NCBI RefSeq assembly: GCF_013348785.1
Contig: NZ_CP054691.1
Span: 124,001-188,000, forward strand
Length of the DNA: 64,000 bases
From: Gordonia sp. X0973
Lineage (GTDB): Bacteria > Actinomycetota > Actinomycetes > Mycobacteriales > Mycobacteriaceae
Direction of reading: 5' to 3'
Positions 46,630 to 53,764 of this stretch are shown one piece after another. Position 1 is the stretch's first letter. Each line of letters opens with the position of its first letter. The notes below the pieces were generated by a model. It did no database searches, was not told the DNA's origin, and worked only from the letters and a program-made list of their open reading frames with translations. Position numbers and translations under genes: made by a program.

Positions 46630-47109
46630 ATGACTGCGGTACGCGAACACGACCACGGAGACGGACCCGACGCAGAGGGGACCCCTCTGACCGATGAGCA
46701 GCGGACGACTTGGGATGCCGTCGTCGACGGCGGCTGGAAGCTCTTCGCCACCGTGAACCACTACCTCGCCGACGCGGGGTTCACCTCGACACCGGATCTG
46801 CGGGTGATGGAAGCGCTCGGCCGGGAATCGCAGATGCGCATCTCCGACATCGCCGCGGCGACCCACATCCAGATGAGTACCGTCTCCCGTCAGATCAGCC
46901 GACTCATCGAGCAGGGGATGGTCGAGCGGGTCACCGAGATCGACGAGGACGATGCCCGGCATCGGTGGGTGCGCCCGACCGCGGAGGGGAGCGACTACCT
47001 CGACGGGTTGGTGCGCTGCCGCGACGCCGCGCTGCGCGAACACGTTCTGAGCGTCCTCGACGAGGAGGAGTTCCGCCGCCTCGGCGAGATCTTCCGCAAA
47101 CTCGCGTAG
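46630..47109 (+). CDS. MarR-family transcriptional regulator
   Basis: 159 aa. The winged helix-turn-helix is at about residues 65-120: LRVMEALGRESQMRISDIAAAT, MSTVSRQISRL and the wing EIDEDDARHRWVRP. An acidic/histidine-rich N-terminus of ~25 residues precedes it. ATG 46630 is used; the frame is open upstream. It is six bases before pnuC, so it probably controls the NAD-salvage genes and itself. Its ligand is unknown. Confidence 0.88.
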   Translation: MTAVREHDHGDGPDAEGTPLTDEQRTTWDAVVDGGWKLFATVNHYLADAGFTSTPDLRVMEALGRESQMRISDIAAATHIQMSTVSRQISRLIEQGMVERVTEIDEDDARHRWVRPTAEGSDYLDGLVRCRDAALREHVLSVLDEEEFRRLGEIFRKLA

Positions 47110-47115
47110 CTGTCG

Positions 47116-47709
47116 GTGGGGACGTGGATGGCGGCCCACTGGGCCGAGGTGGTCGGGTTTGCCACCGGCGCCGGCTGCGTCGTACTCGCGGCCCGGCGGA
47201 ACATCGCGAACTTCCCGTTGGGAATCGCCAACAATCTCGTTTTCCTCGCGCTGTTCATCCACAACGGCGTCTACGCGAACGCGGGTCTGCAGGTGGTCTA
47301 TCTCGTGCTCGGCGTGCACGGTTGGCTGAACTGGCGGGCCCAGCGCGACGATTCCGAGTTCGTCCAGCACGTTCCGCGGCCGATGGTCCCGATCCTCGTC
47401 GGCGCCGGCGTGGTCGGCACGGCCGCGCTCTGGTGGGTGCTGCGGGACTTCACCGATTCGAAGGTCCCACTCGCCGATGCGGCGACGACGGCGGTCAGCC
47501 TCGTCGCCCAGTACATGCTGAATCGTCGGTGGCTCGAATGCTGGTACGTCTGGATCGCCGTCGATGTCGCCTACGTGGTGATGTACGGCGTGATCGGGTT
47601 GCCGATCACCGCCGCGCTGTACCTGCTGTTCATCGGGTTGTGCGTGCAGGGATTGCTCGGCTGGCGCAGGCACCGGGCGCAGACCGCAGCCGTCGGAGCG
47701 GCCGCGTGA
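47116..47709 (+). CDS. pnuC: Nicotinamide riboside transporter PnuC
   Basis: 197 aa, seven hydrophobic segments. NFPLGIANNLVFLALF, VYLVLGVHGWLNW and CWYVWIAVDVAYVVMY are PnuC signature stretches, including the WxxxD facing the substrate. It takes up nicotinamide riboside by facilitated diffusion with metabolic trapping by the kinase encoded next. GTG 47116 or ATG 47128 may be the start. The stop overlaps the nadR start (GTGA). Confidence 0.92.
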   Translation: MGTWMAAHWAEVVGFATGAGCVVLAARRNIANFPLGIANNLVFLALFIHNGVYANAGLQVVYLVLGVHGWLNWRAQRDDSEFVQHVPRPMVPILVGAGVVGTAALWWVLRDFTDSKVPLADAATTAVSLVAQYMLNRRWLECWYVWIAVDVAYVVMYGVIGLPITAALYLLFIGLCVQGLLGWRRHRAQTAAVGAAA

Positions 47710-48782
47710 CCGCCCGGTTCGGGCACGGCCTGATCATCGGTAAGTTCTATCCGCCGCACTGCGGGCACGACCACCTGATCCGTACGGCCGTCCGCGACTG
47801 CCGCCGTGTCACCGTCGAAGTCATCGCGTCGTCGGTCGAGACGATCCCGGTCGAGGAGCGGGCCGCGTGGCTACGGCAAACCCATCCGACGGTCGACGTG
47901 ATCGCCACCGTCGACGACACGCCCGTCGACTACGGGTCGACGGCCGCCTGGGATGCGCACACCGCGATCATCACCGGGCTGCTGCGGGATTTCGGCACGT
48001 GTCGAGACGACGTCGACGCGGTGTTCACCAGCGACGACTACGGTGCCGAACTCGCCCGACGCCTGGACGCGACCTGGGTCCAGGTGGACCCCGGGCGAAT
48101 CGACAACCCGGTGTCGGGAACCCAGGTGCGCGAGGACCTGTTCCGGTGGTGGCCGATGCTGTCGCCGTCGGTGCGCGGGGACATGGTGCGGCGTGCCGTC
48201 GTGGTCGGCGCGGAGTCGACCGGCACGACGACGCTGGCCCAGGCGTTGGCTCAGCACTACGGGACGTCGTGGGTGCCGGAATACGGGCGGGAATACTCGG
48301 TGACGCGCGCCGGCGGGCTCGGTACCCCGTGGCGCAGCGACGAGTTCGATCTCATCGTCGACAGGCAGCAGCGCAACGAGCGTGCGGCGGCGCGGACCTC
48401 CCCCACGCCGCTGTTGATCTGCGACACCGATGTACTCGCCACCTCGGTCTGGCACGAGCGGTACGTCGGGTCGGCGTCGCCGACGGTCGTGGCCGCGGCG
48501 GCCAGTCACCGCCCGCTCTGTTACGTCCTCACCGGTGACGAGATCCCGTTCGTCGACGACGGGCTGCGCGACGGCGAGCACATCCGGCACGGCATGGCCC
48601 GGCGCTTTCGGGAGGTCTTGGCGGCACAACCGGTCCCGTGGATCGAGGTATCGGGTGAGCCGGAGGCGCGACTGGCGCAGGCCGTCGCCTTCATCGACGA
48701 GCAGAGTGGTGCGGCCTTCACGTTTGCGCAGCCGTTGGATCAGGTCGGCCAACCGTCGTCGTCGGCTACTCGTCGACGGTGA
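47706..48782 (+). CDS. nadR: NadR-type NMN adenylyltransferase / nicotinamide riboside kinase
   Basis: 358 aa. Residues 1-150 form a nucleotidyltransferase domain with GKFYPPHCGH (HxGH) and a late SGTQVRED (ISxTxxR-type). Residues 160-330 form a P-loop kinase domain: GAESTGTTTLAQAL at 168-181, EYGREY, and the CDTDVLATSVW Walker-B-like block. T174 stands where the Walker A lysine is expected. There is no N-terminal HTH, unlike enterobacterial NadR. It traps imported nicotinamide riboside as NMN and converts it to NAD. Its last 17 bases overlap the convergent quinone oxidoreductase gene. Confidence 0.9.
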   Translation: MTARFGHGLIIGKFYPPHCGHDHLIRTAVRDCRRVTVEVIASSVETIPVEERAAWLRQTHPTVDVIATVDDTPVDYGSTAAWDAHTAIITGLLRDFGTCRDDVDAVFTSDDYGAELARRLDATWVQVDPGRIDNPVSGTQVREDLFRWWPMLSPSVRGDMVRRAVVVGAESTGTTTLAQALAQHYGTSWVPEYGREYSVTRAGGLGTPWRSDEFDLIVDRQQRNERAAARTSPTPLLICDTDVLATSVWHERYVGSASPTVVAAAASHRPLCYVLTGDEIPFVDDGLRDGEHIRHGMARRFREVLAAQPVPWIEVSGEPEARLAQAVAFIDEQSGAAFTFAQPLDQVGQPSSSATRRR

Positions 48783-49737
48783 GCAAGACCTTCCCGATGG
48801 CGTCGCCGCTGTCGAGGCGGTCGTGGGCGGCGGCCGCGTCGGCGAGGGGGAAGCTCGAGTCGATGATCGGTTTGATCGTCCCGTTGGACAGCAGGGGCAG
48901 GGTGAGTTCGAGTGTCTTCGCGACGACTTCCGCCTTGCCGCCCGGTCCGTAGGTGGGGCGGGCGCGCAGCGTGGTGCCGATGACGCTGGCCCGTTTGCCC
49001 ATCAGCTGCGCGATGTTCAGCTCGCCCTTGACCCCGCCCTGCATGCCGATGATCACCAGGCGGCCCCCGGTGTTCAGCGCCTCGACGTTGCGCTCCAGGT
49101 ACTTCGCCCCGATGATGTCGAGGATGACGTCGGCACCGCCGGCCTCCTTGATCACCTCGACGAAATCCTCGTCGGCATAGTTGATCAGGATGTCGGCGCC
49201 GAGTTCGCGGCAGAAGTCCAGTTTGTCCCGGGTGCGCGCGGTGACGGCGACGCGTGCTCCGAGGTGCTTGGCGAGTTGGATCGCGTGTGTCCCGATCCCG
49301 CTGCTGCCGCCGTGGATGAGTAGCAACTCGTCGCGCTGCAGATGCGCGGTGAGGATGAGGTTGGAGACGACGGTGCACGCGACCTCCGGGATCGCCGCCG
49401 CGTCATGCAGCGAGATGCCGGTGGGCAGCGGGATGACCTGCGCGGCCGGCACCGCGACGAACTCGGCGTAGCCGCCGCCGGCGAGGAGCGCACAGACCTG
49501 GTCGCCGACGCGGAACTCGGTGATGTGCGCGCCCACCTGTGTGATCGTCCCCGAGACCTCCAGGCCGATGATGGCGCTCGCCCCCGGCGGCGGTGGATAC
49601 AGGCCGCGTCGTTGCAGCAGGTCGGCGCGGTTCACCCCGGCAGCGGCCACCCGGATGAGTACCTCGTTGTTCGCGATCGCAGGCGTCGGGACGTCTTCGA
49701 CGGTGAACTCGCCGTCGTGACAGGCAATGGCACGCAT
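48766..49737 (-). CDS. NAD(P)H-quinone oxidoreductase (zinc-independent MDR, Rv3777 type)
   Basis: 323 aa from ATG 49737; the frame also opens at 49767. N-terminal GroES-like half with NEVLIRVAAAGVNRADLLQRRGLYPPPPGAS, then the Rossmann half with HGGSSGIGTHAIQLAK. No zinc ligands are seen. It resembles the PIG3/QOR family of one-electron quinone reductases. In M. tuberculosis Rv3777 lies beside Rv3778c and a tRNA-Ser, as here. Confidence 0.9.
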   Translation of the reverse strand: MRAIACHDGEFTVEDVPTPAIANNEVLIRVAAAGVNRADLLQRRGLYPPPPGASAIIGLEVSGTITQVGAHITEFRVGDQVCALLAGGGYAEFVAVPAAQVIPLPTGISLHDAAAIPEVACTVVSNLILTAHLQRDELLLIHGGSSGIGTHAIQLAKHLGARVAVTARTRDKLDFCRELGADILINYADEDFVEVIKEAGGADVILDIIGAKYLERNVEALNTGGRLVIIGMQGGVKGELNIAQLMGKRASVIGTTLRARPTYGPGGKAEVVAKTLELTLPLLSNGTIKPIIDSSFPLADAAAAHDRLDSGDAIGKVLLTVDE

Positions 49738-49879
49738 GTCTCCGATGCTCGCATAGGTCGACGGCAAAGTCCCGCGCCCTCGTTTCGGTCCCGCTCGATC
49801 GGTCCGATTGAGGGATCAGAACGGTGGAGCGGAATCCCGTCGCCGACGGTGCTGGCGGTCGGCTAGCCTTGTCGCTCAG

Positions 49880-49964
49880 GGAAGCGTGGCAGAGCGGCCG
49901 AATGCACTCGCCTTGAAAGCGAGCGTGGGTAAAACCACCGGGGGTTCAAATCCCTCCGCTTCCG
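49880..49964 (+). tRNA. serU: tRNA-Ser (anticodon UGA)
   Basis: Acceptor stem GGAAGCG (49880-49886) pairs with CGCTTCC (49957-49963), discriminator G. The anticodon stem CTCGC/GCGAG encloses the loop CTTGAAA with anticodon TGA, reading UCA. A long variable arm (GTGGGTAAAACCAC) and the T-loop GGTTCAAATCC confirm a class II tRNA. CCA is not encoded. TAGCCT at 49864-49869 is a plausible -10. This tRNA also sits next to Rv3777 in M. tuberculosis; accessory genes follow it here. Confidence 0.96.
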
Positions 49965-49989
49965 CAGTAGACCTAGCTTGCGGCGAGGA

Positions 49990-50304
49990 TCAGGCCGCGA
50001 GTTTCAGCCCGACCACGCCGCCCACGATGGCGATCAGGCAGACGATGCGCATGAGGTTGGCGGCCTCCGCTCCAGAAGCCATCGCGTACATAACCGTCAC
50101 CGCTGCGCCGATGCCGACCCATACCGCGTAGGCCGTCCCGGTCGGGATGTCGCGCATGGCGTACGCGAGTCCGGCCATGCTGACGAGCAGCGCGACGCCG
50201 AACACGATCGACGGGGTGGCCTTCGACAACCCGTCCGACCGGCCGAGTGCTGTCGCCCAGACGGCCTCCATCAGACCCGAGACGATCAGCATGATCCAGG
50301 ACAT
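49990..50304 (-). CDS. gdx: SMR-family guanidinium exporter Gdx (SugE type)
   Basis: 104 aa with four hydrophobic helices. The first helix carries the essential glutamate, GLMEAVWATALGRSDG, followed by KATPSI; this W-A-x-x-L/G-x-S-x-G pattern is that of the Gdx (guanidinium) subtype rather than EmrE multidrug pumps. Gdx is a dual-topology homodimer that exchanges guanidinium for protons. The gene is preceded by a guanidine-III riboswitch, which independently supports the substrate. Confidence 0.92.
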   Translation of the reverse strand: MSWIMLIVSGLMEAVWATALGRSDGLSKATPSIVFGVALLVSMAGLAYAMRDIPTGTAYAVWVGIGAAVTVMYAMASGAEAANLMRIVCLIAIVGGVVGLKLAA

Positions 50305-50322
50305 GTGGACTCCTCATCCACC
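50305..50322 (-). promoter_or_regulatory. Ribosome-site hairpin of gdx
   Basis: On the - strand GTGGA-TGAGGAG-TCCAC directly precedes ATG 50304. The Shine-Dalgarno GAGGAG lies in the loop and stem. The left arm overlaps the 3' end of the riboswitch aptamer, so ligand binding would free the ribosome site. Confidence 0.65.
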
Positions 50323-50358
50323 GTCTTGTCGCGCTCCGGGTACGGCGGGCTCGTCCGG
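50318..50358 (-). ncRNA. Guanidine-III (ykkC-III) riboswitch aptamer
   Basis: The - strand reads CCGGACGAG, GCCGTACCCGG, GACAAGACGG in order and spacing as in the ykkC-III consensus, which folds into a compact pseudoknot of about 41 nt. CCGG at the 5' end pairs with CCGG in the middle, and CCGCCGT pairs with ACGGTGG across the pseudoknot. The class senses guanidine and is mostly found ahead of Gdx/SugE genes in actinobacteria, exactly as here. Confidence 0.85.
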
Positions 50359-50564
50359 AAGCCCGTGAGCCGGGCTCCATTTCGACGGTACCGTCGCGTC
50401 CCTCGTCTGTCCGGCATAGCCGTGGTGATCTCGCGCCGACAATCGACGCTGCGTGAGCCGAATAACCTTCCGGGAGGAGGCTCCAACCGTCGACTGACTT
50501 CGGACAAATCGCCTTTTTGGTAAAGTCGCGGCAATTCGCTGAGCCCAAGTCTGGGGAGATCTTG

Positions 50565-50951
50565 ATGGCACCGAAAACACCGCCTACGACGCCGCCGCGT
50601 GCGCCGATGCCCGCAGAGCCCGGTGTGGTGCCGGCCCCGCCCGGCCAGCCGGTTCAGAAGTCGGCCCAGTTTGGAATCCTGCCGAGCCAGGTGTCTGACA
50701 TTGCCAACAAATGGAAGAACGAAGGCGACGCTGTCAACGGCCTCGACTTCTCTGCGCTTGGCGCGGCCAAGGGTGAGGGCAGCACTACCTTCGCAGCCGT
50801 GCGCGCCGTGCAGGGGCCGGCGAAGAAAGCGACGGATTCGATCGGTGAGCGCCTCAAGACCTTGGGAACGAAACTCGAGGCGTTCAACTCGCGGGTCGTC
50901 GAGACCGACGCGAGGGTCGCGGCCGACATCCGAAGCGTCGCGGAGCGGTAG
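50565..50951 (+). CDS. Small helical WXG100/Esx-like protein, first gene of a putative T7SS lipase module
   Basis: 128 aa from ATG 50565 (GGGGAGA upstream); a longer frame is open. The first ~45 residues are Pro-rich. The rest is predicted as two long helices: IANKWKNEGDAVNGLDFSAL, then AKKATDSIGERLKTLGTKLEAFN. W at residue ~59 and the ~75-residue helical hairpin resemble WXG100-type secretion partners, but no strict WxG is present. There is no signal peptide. The stop overlaps the GTG of the hydrolase gene (TAGTG). I infer a chaperone or co-secreted partner; the family is not recognised with certainty. Confidence 0.65.
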   Translation: MAPKTPPTTPPRAPMPAEPGVVPAPPGQPVQKSAQFGILPSQVSDIANKWKNEGDAVNGLDFSALGAAKGEGSTTFAAVRAVQGPAKKATDSIGERLKTLGTKLEAFNSRVVETDARVAADIRSVAER

Positions 50952-52660
50952 TGCGACCCACTATCGACCAACTCCGAGGATGGGACATCGGTTCGTTGGA
51001 GAGCGCGCGAGCGGCGCTGGGTGGCAATACGCCGAAGCTCGACGGGTCGATTGATGCGGCGTATCGAGCGATCGACAAGGCCGATTCGTGGTACGGGCTG
51101 GTGCGGGACGCAGCCAACGAACGGATGACCCAGGAGTACGACCACGCGCAGGAGGTGCGCAACGTGCTCAATCAGATCGAAGACGAGGTCGACGACGCCG
51201 CCACCGATCTGGGATATGCCAAGTCACATGTGCTTCGAGCCGTCGACGACGCGATGGCCGAAGGGTTCACCGTCGGGCCCGACGGAACTGTTTCCCACCC
51301 GGACGAGGACAAGCAAGACGAGGCGCAGACCCGGCAGGCGGTGATCACAGCCGGACTCAACACGGTTGATGATCTGGACGAGAGGTACGGGTCGAAGCTG
51401 AACGGGTTGGTTGCCGACCTCGGATCGATGGTCAAGGGCCAACCGGATATGCAGATTCCGGGGATCGGATCGATAGATCCCGACGCGCTGGTCGGTCGTC
51501 TGGAACGGATGACGCCCGACGAACGCGCGGATCTGTTGGGGAAACTGACCCCTGAGCAACTGCGCCGCCTCTCGCAGGCCGATCCGGACAAGATTGGCAA
51601 TATGGACGGAGTCCCGTTCCAGACGCGGATCGACGCGAACGAGACGAATATCCGCAACGCGCTGCAGGACGAGAGGCAGAAGCAGCCGCGGGACCAGGCT
51701 CGAATCACGGCATTGCAGGGGATGCTAGATCCGATCCCTGATCCACTCCACGTGTCGAACGGTGGGTATGACGGCCAAATTGAACGGACTTTTCTCGCGT
51801 TCAAGAACAACGGAAACGGGCACATGATCGAGCTAGTTGGCGCGATCGGTCGGGATACCAGGAATGCCGCGGTGTATGTGCCCGGAACGAACTCGAATAT
51901 GAACGGGAGTCAGACCAACCACGATGCGGCCTGGAACCTGGCCAAGAAGTCGGGGGCGCCTGTCATCCTCTATATGAACGGTGACCTTCCGCAAGACATG
52001 TGGCCGACGTTCGGTGACTCCGACGCATTCGACACGACACCCGCCAAGCAGATGGCGCCGGGGCTGGTGAGTTTCGGGAAGGAACTGGACCGCACTCTGG
52101 ACGGCGTGGCACCGGATGCGAAGACCACGTACATCGGCCACTCCTATGGGGGCTCTGTCGTGGGAACTGCCGAACAGTTGGGGCTGAATGCCGATCGGGT
52201 CATCTACGCGTCGTCGGCGGGGACCGGAGTCATCGACGACCAACCGTGGACTAACCCCAATCACGACGTCAAGCGGTACTCCCTGACTCCTCCCGGTGAT
52301 CCCATCCATCTCTCGCAGGATGCTCCCATGCAGCACGGTGGCGACCCGGACACGGCGCCGGGAGTCACTCGGATCGACAGCGGCTACTACTCCAACGGCT
52401 CGCTCGTCGCTGGTAGGGAATCACACGGACATTACTGGGACGACCCCGGTTCCGATGCCTTCGAAAACATGGTCAAAGTGATCAAGGGCGACGAACCGAC
52501 TCCGTACGTGAAACGCGCCCCTGACTATGCCTTCGCCTACAACCAGGGCATCGTCGACTTCTTCAACGATCCATTTAGCATTTTCCATGATGACGACGAC
52601 ACAACAATCTTGGCTCCAGGGCCATTGGGAGAGCCGCCGCCGGGGCGGCCGGTGGCGTGA
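50951..52660 (+). CDS. DUF1023-type alpha/beta hydrolase with helical N-terminus; candidate T7SS lipase effector
   Basis: 569 aa from GTG 50951. Residues 1-~110 are helical and resemble WXG100/LXG-type leaders (IDQLRGWDIGSLESARAAL, SWYGLVRDAANERMTQEY). A second helical region reaches to ~260. The hydrolase domain spans ~280-480: VYVPGTNSNM, nucleophile S398 in IGHSYGGSV, and a late H in RESHGHYW. There is no classical signal peptide. The tail is Asp- and Pro-rich. In DUF1023 proteins this fold is a lipase/esterase; the N-terminal helices, small helical partner and downstream lipoproteins suggest a secreted toxin. The stop is coupled to the first lipoprotein (TGATG). Confidence 0.8.
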   Translation: MRPTIDQLRGWDIGSLESARAALGGNTPKLDGSIDAAYRAIDKADSWYGLVRDAANERMTQEYDHAQEVRNVLNQIEDEVDDAATDLGYAKSHVLRAVDDAMAEGFTVGPDGTVSHPDEDKQDEAQTRQAVITAGLNTVDDLDERYGSKLNGLVADLGSMVKGQPDMQIPGIGSIDPDALVGRLERMTPDERADLLGKLTPEQLRRLSQADPDKIGNMDGVPFQTRIDANETNIRNALQDERQKQPRDQARITALQGMLDPIPDPLHVSNGGYDGQIERTFLAFKNNGNGHMIELVGAIGRDTRNAAVYVPGTNSNMNGSQTNHDAAWNLAKKSGAPVILYMNGDLPQDMWPTFGDSDAFDTTPAKQMAPGLVSFGKELDRTLDGVAPDAKTTYIGHSYGGSVVGTAEQLGLNADRVIYASSAGTGVIDDQPWTNPNHDVKRYSLTPPGDPIHLSQDAPMQHGGDPDTAPGVTRIDSGYYSNGSLVAGRESHGHYWDDPGSDAFENMVKVIKGDEPTPYVKRAPDYAFAYNQGIVDFFNDPFSIFHDDDDTTILAPGPLGEPPPGRPVA

Positions 52661-53208
52661 TGACTGACATGCGAACTACTACTGGGCGAACGGTTAGACG
52701 AGTTATCGCGTCGACGGCTTTCGCCAGTGTGCTCGCGACACTCTTGGGAGGTTGCACCGTGGATGCCAAAGATGTTCCGGCACTGGATATGTCGCGAGCC
52801 GAGGTGTGGCGCACGATCAACGAGAATCTGCATGTCGTGGACCCTGATTGGGTGGTAACGCCGTGGCCGGAGAGTCGCGTACTCCGTTACGGCTGTGCGA
52901 CTAACCCGGACAATTTGATGTCGATGGGTCCACCGTGGAAGTACGAGGTGACTCGGTGGGTGGACGACCCCTCGGCGGAGCACATCGCTATGGTTCGGGC
53001 CGGTCTCGATGACCTGGCGCGCTACGGCTTCACCGTCGCTCCGCCGCCGCGACCCGATGACCCGCGGGATCTGACCGCGAAGGACGCGCGAGGGTTTACC
53101 GTCGTTGTCACCTATGAGACGGAGGGCAGCACGACGTCGAGGGTTGATGTTCGGTCCTTGTCTCCCTGCGTGCGGCACCCCGGTGAGGTCGACGATTGGC
53201 CCCGATGA
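52660..53208 (+). CDS. Lipoprotein, tandem copy 1; candidate immunity protein
   Basis: 182 aa from ATG 52660, overlapping the hydrolase stop. The signal peptide ends in the lipobox LLGGC. The mature part (DVPALDMSRAEVW to PGEVDDW) has no family I recognise. It aligns without gaps to copy 2 with about 30 mismatches in ~142 positions by hand count. Two conserved cysteines (YGCATN, SPCVRH) may form a disulfide. Translational coupling to the hydrolase and lipid anchoring outside the cell fit an immunity protein against a membrane-attacking lipase. Confidence 0.78.
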   Translation: MTDMRTTTGRTVRRVIASTAFASVLATLLGGCTVDAKDVPALDMSRAEVWRTINENLHVVDPDWVVTPWPESRVLRYGCATNPDNLMSMGPPWKYEVTRWVDDPSAEHIAMVRAGLDDLARYGFTVAPPPRPDDPRDLTAKDARGFTVVVTYETEGSTTSRVDVRSLSPCVRHPGEVDDWPR

Positions 53209-53224
53209 GATATCGGCGATTCCA

Positions 53225-53764
53225 ATGACGCTTAGAAGGCTGCGCAGGCGGTCACGACGTGGTGTGACGGCGATCGTCGTTACTGTCAGTGCGCTGGCCG
53301 CATCCCTCGGCGGCTGTGTGACGAACGCTGAAGATGTCCCGGCTCTTGATATGTCGCGAGGCGAAGTGTGGCGCACGATCAACGAGAATCTGCATGTCGT
53401 GGACCATGATTGGGTGGTGACACCGTGGCCGGACTCCCTCGTGCACCGCTACGGTTGCGCGACCAACCCCAAGAGCATGATGCCGATGGGTCCGCCGTGG
53501 AAGTACGAGGAATTGCAGTGGAAGCGCGATCCCTCGCCGGAATATCTCACCCGGATCGGGGCGGGACTCGACGACTTGGCGCGCTACGGGTTCACCGTCG
53601 CCCCGCCGCCGCGACCGGATGATCCGCGGGACTTGACCGCGAGGGATACGCAAAGCTTCTCCGTGATCGTCACCTACGGGACGGAGGGCAGCGCGACATC
53701 GCGGGTTGATATCCGCTCGTTGTCGCCGTGTGTTCGACACCCCGGCGAGGTCGACGACTGGTGA
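53225..53764 (+). CDS. Lipoprotein, tandem copy 2; candidate immunity protein
   Basis: 179 aa. A distinct signal peptide (RRLRRRSRRGVTAIVVTVSALAASL) ends in SLGGC. The mature region is near-identical to copy 1 in three blocks (EVWRTINENLHVVD, RYGFTVAPPPRPDDPRDLTA, SLSPCVRHPGEVDDW) and differs mainly in patches around ATNP-xx-M and WKYE-xxxW-xx-DPS. The signal peptides are unrelated in detail, but the mature parts are clear duplicates. Its stop overlaps the GTG of the kinase gene (GTGA). Confidence 0.78.
   Translation: MTLRRLRRRSRRGVTAIVVTVSALAASLGGCVTNAEDVPALDMSRGEVWRTINENLHVVDHDWVVTPWPDSLVHRYGCATNPKSMMPMGPPWKYEELQWKRDPSPEYLTRIGAGLDDLARYGFTVAPPPRPDDPRDLTARDTQSFSVIVTYGTEGSATSRVDIRSLSPCVRHPGEVDDW

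Noticed and set aside
49940..49980. Attachment site formed by the tRNA-Ser 3' end
   Set aside because: I saw no second copy of the tRNA 3' end and no integrase gene within the window.
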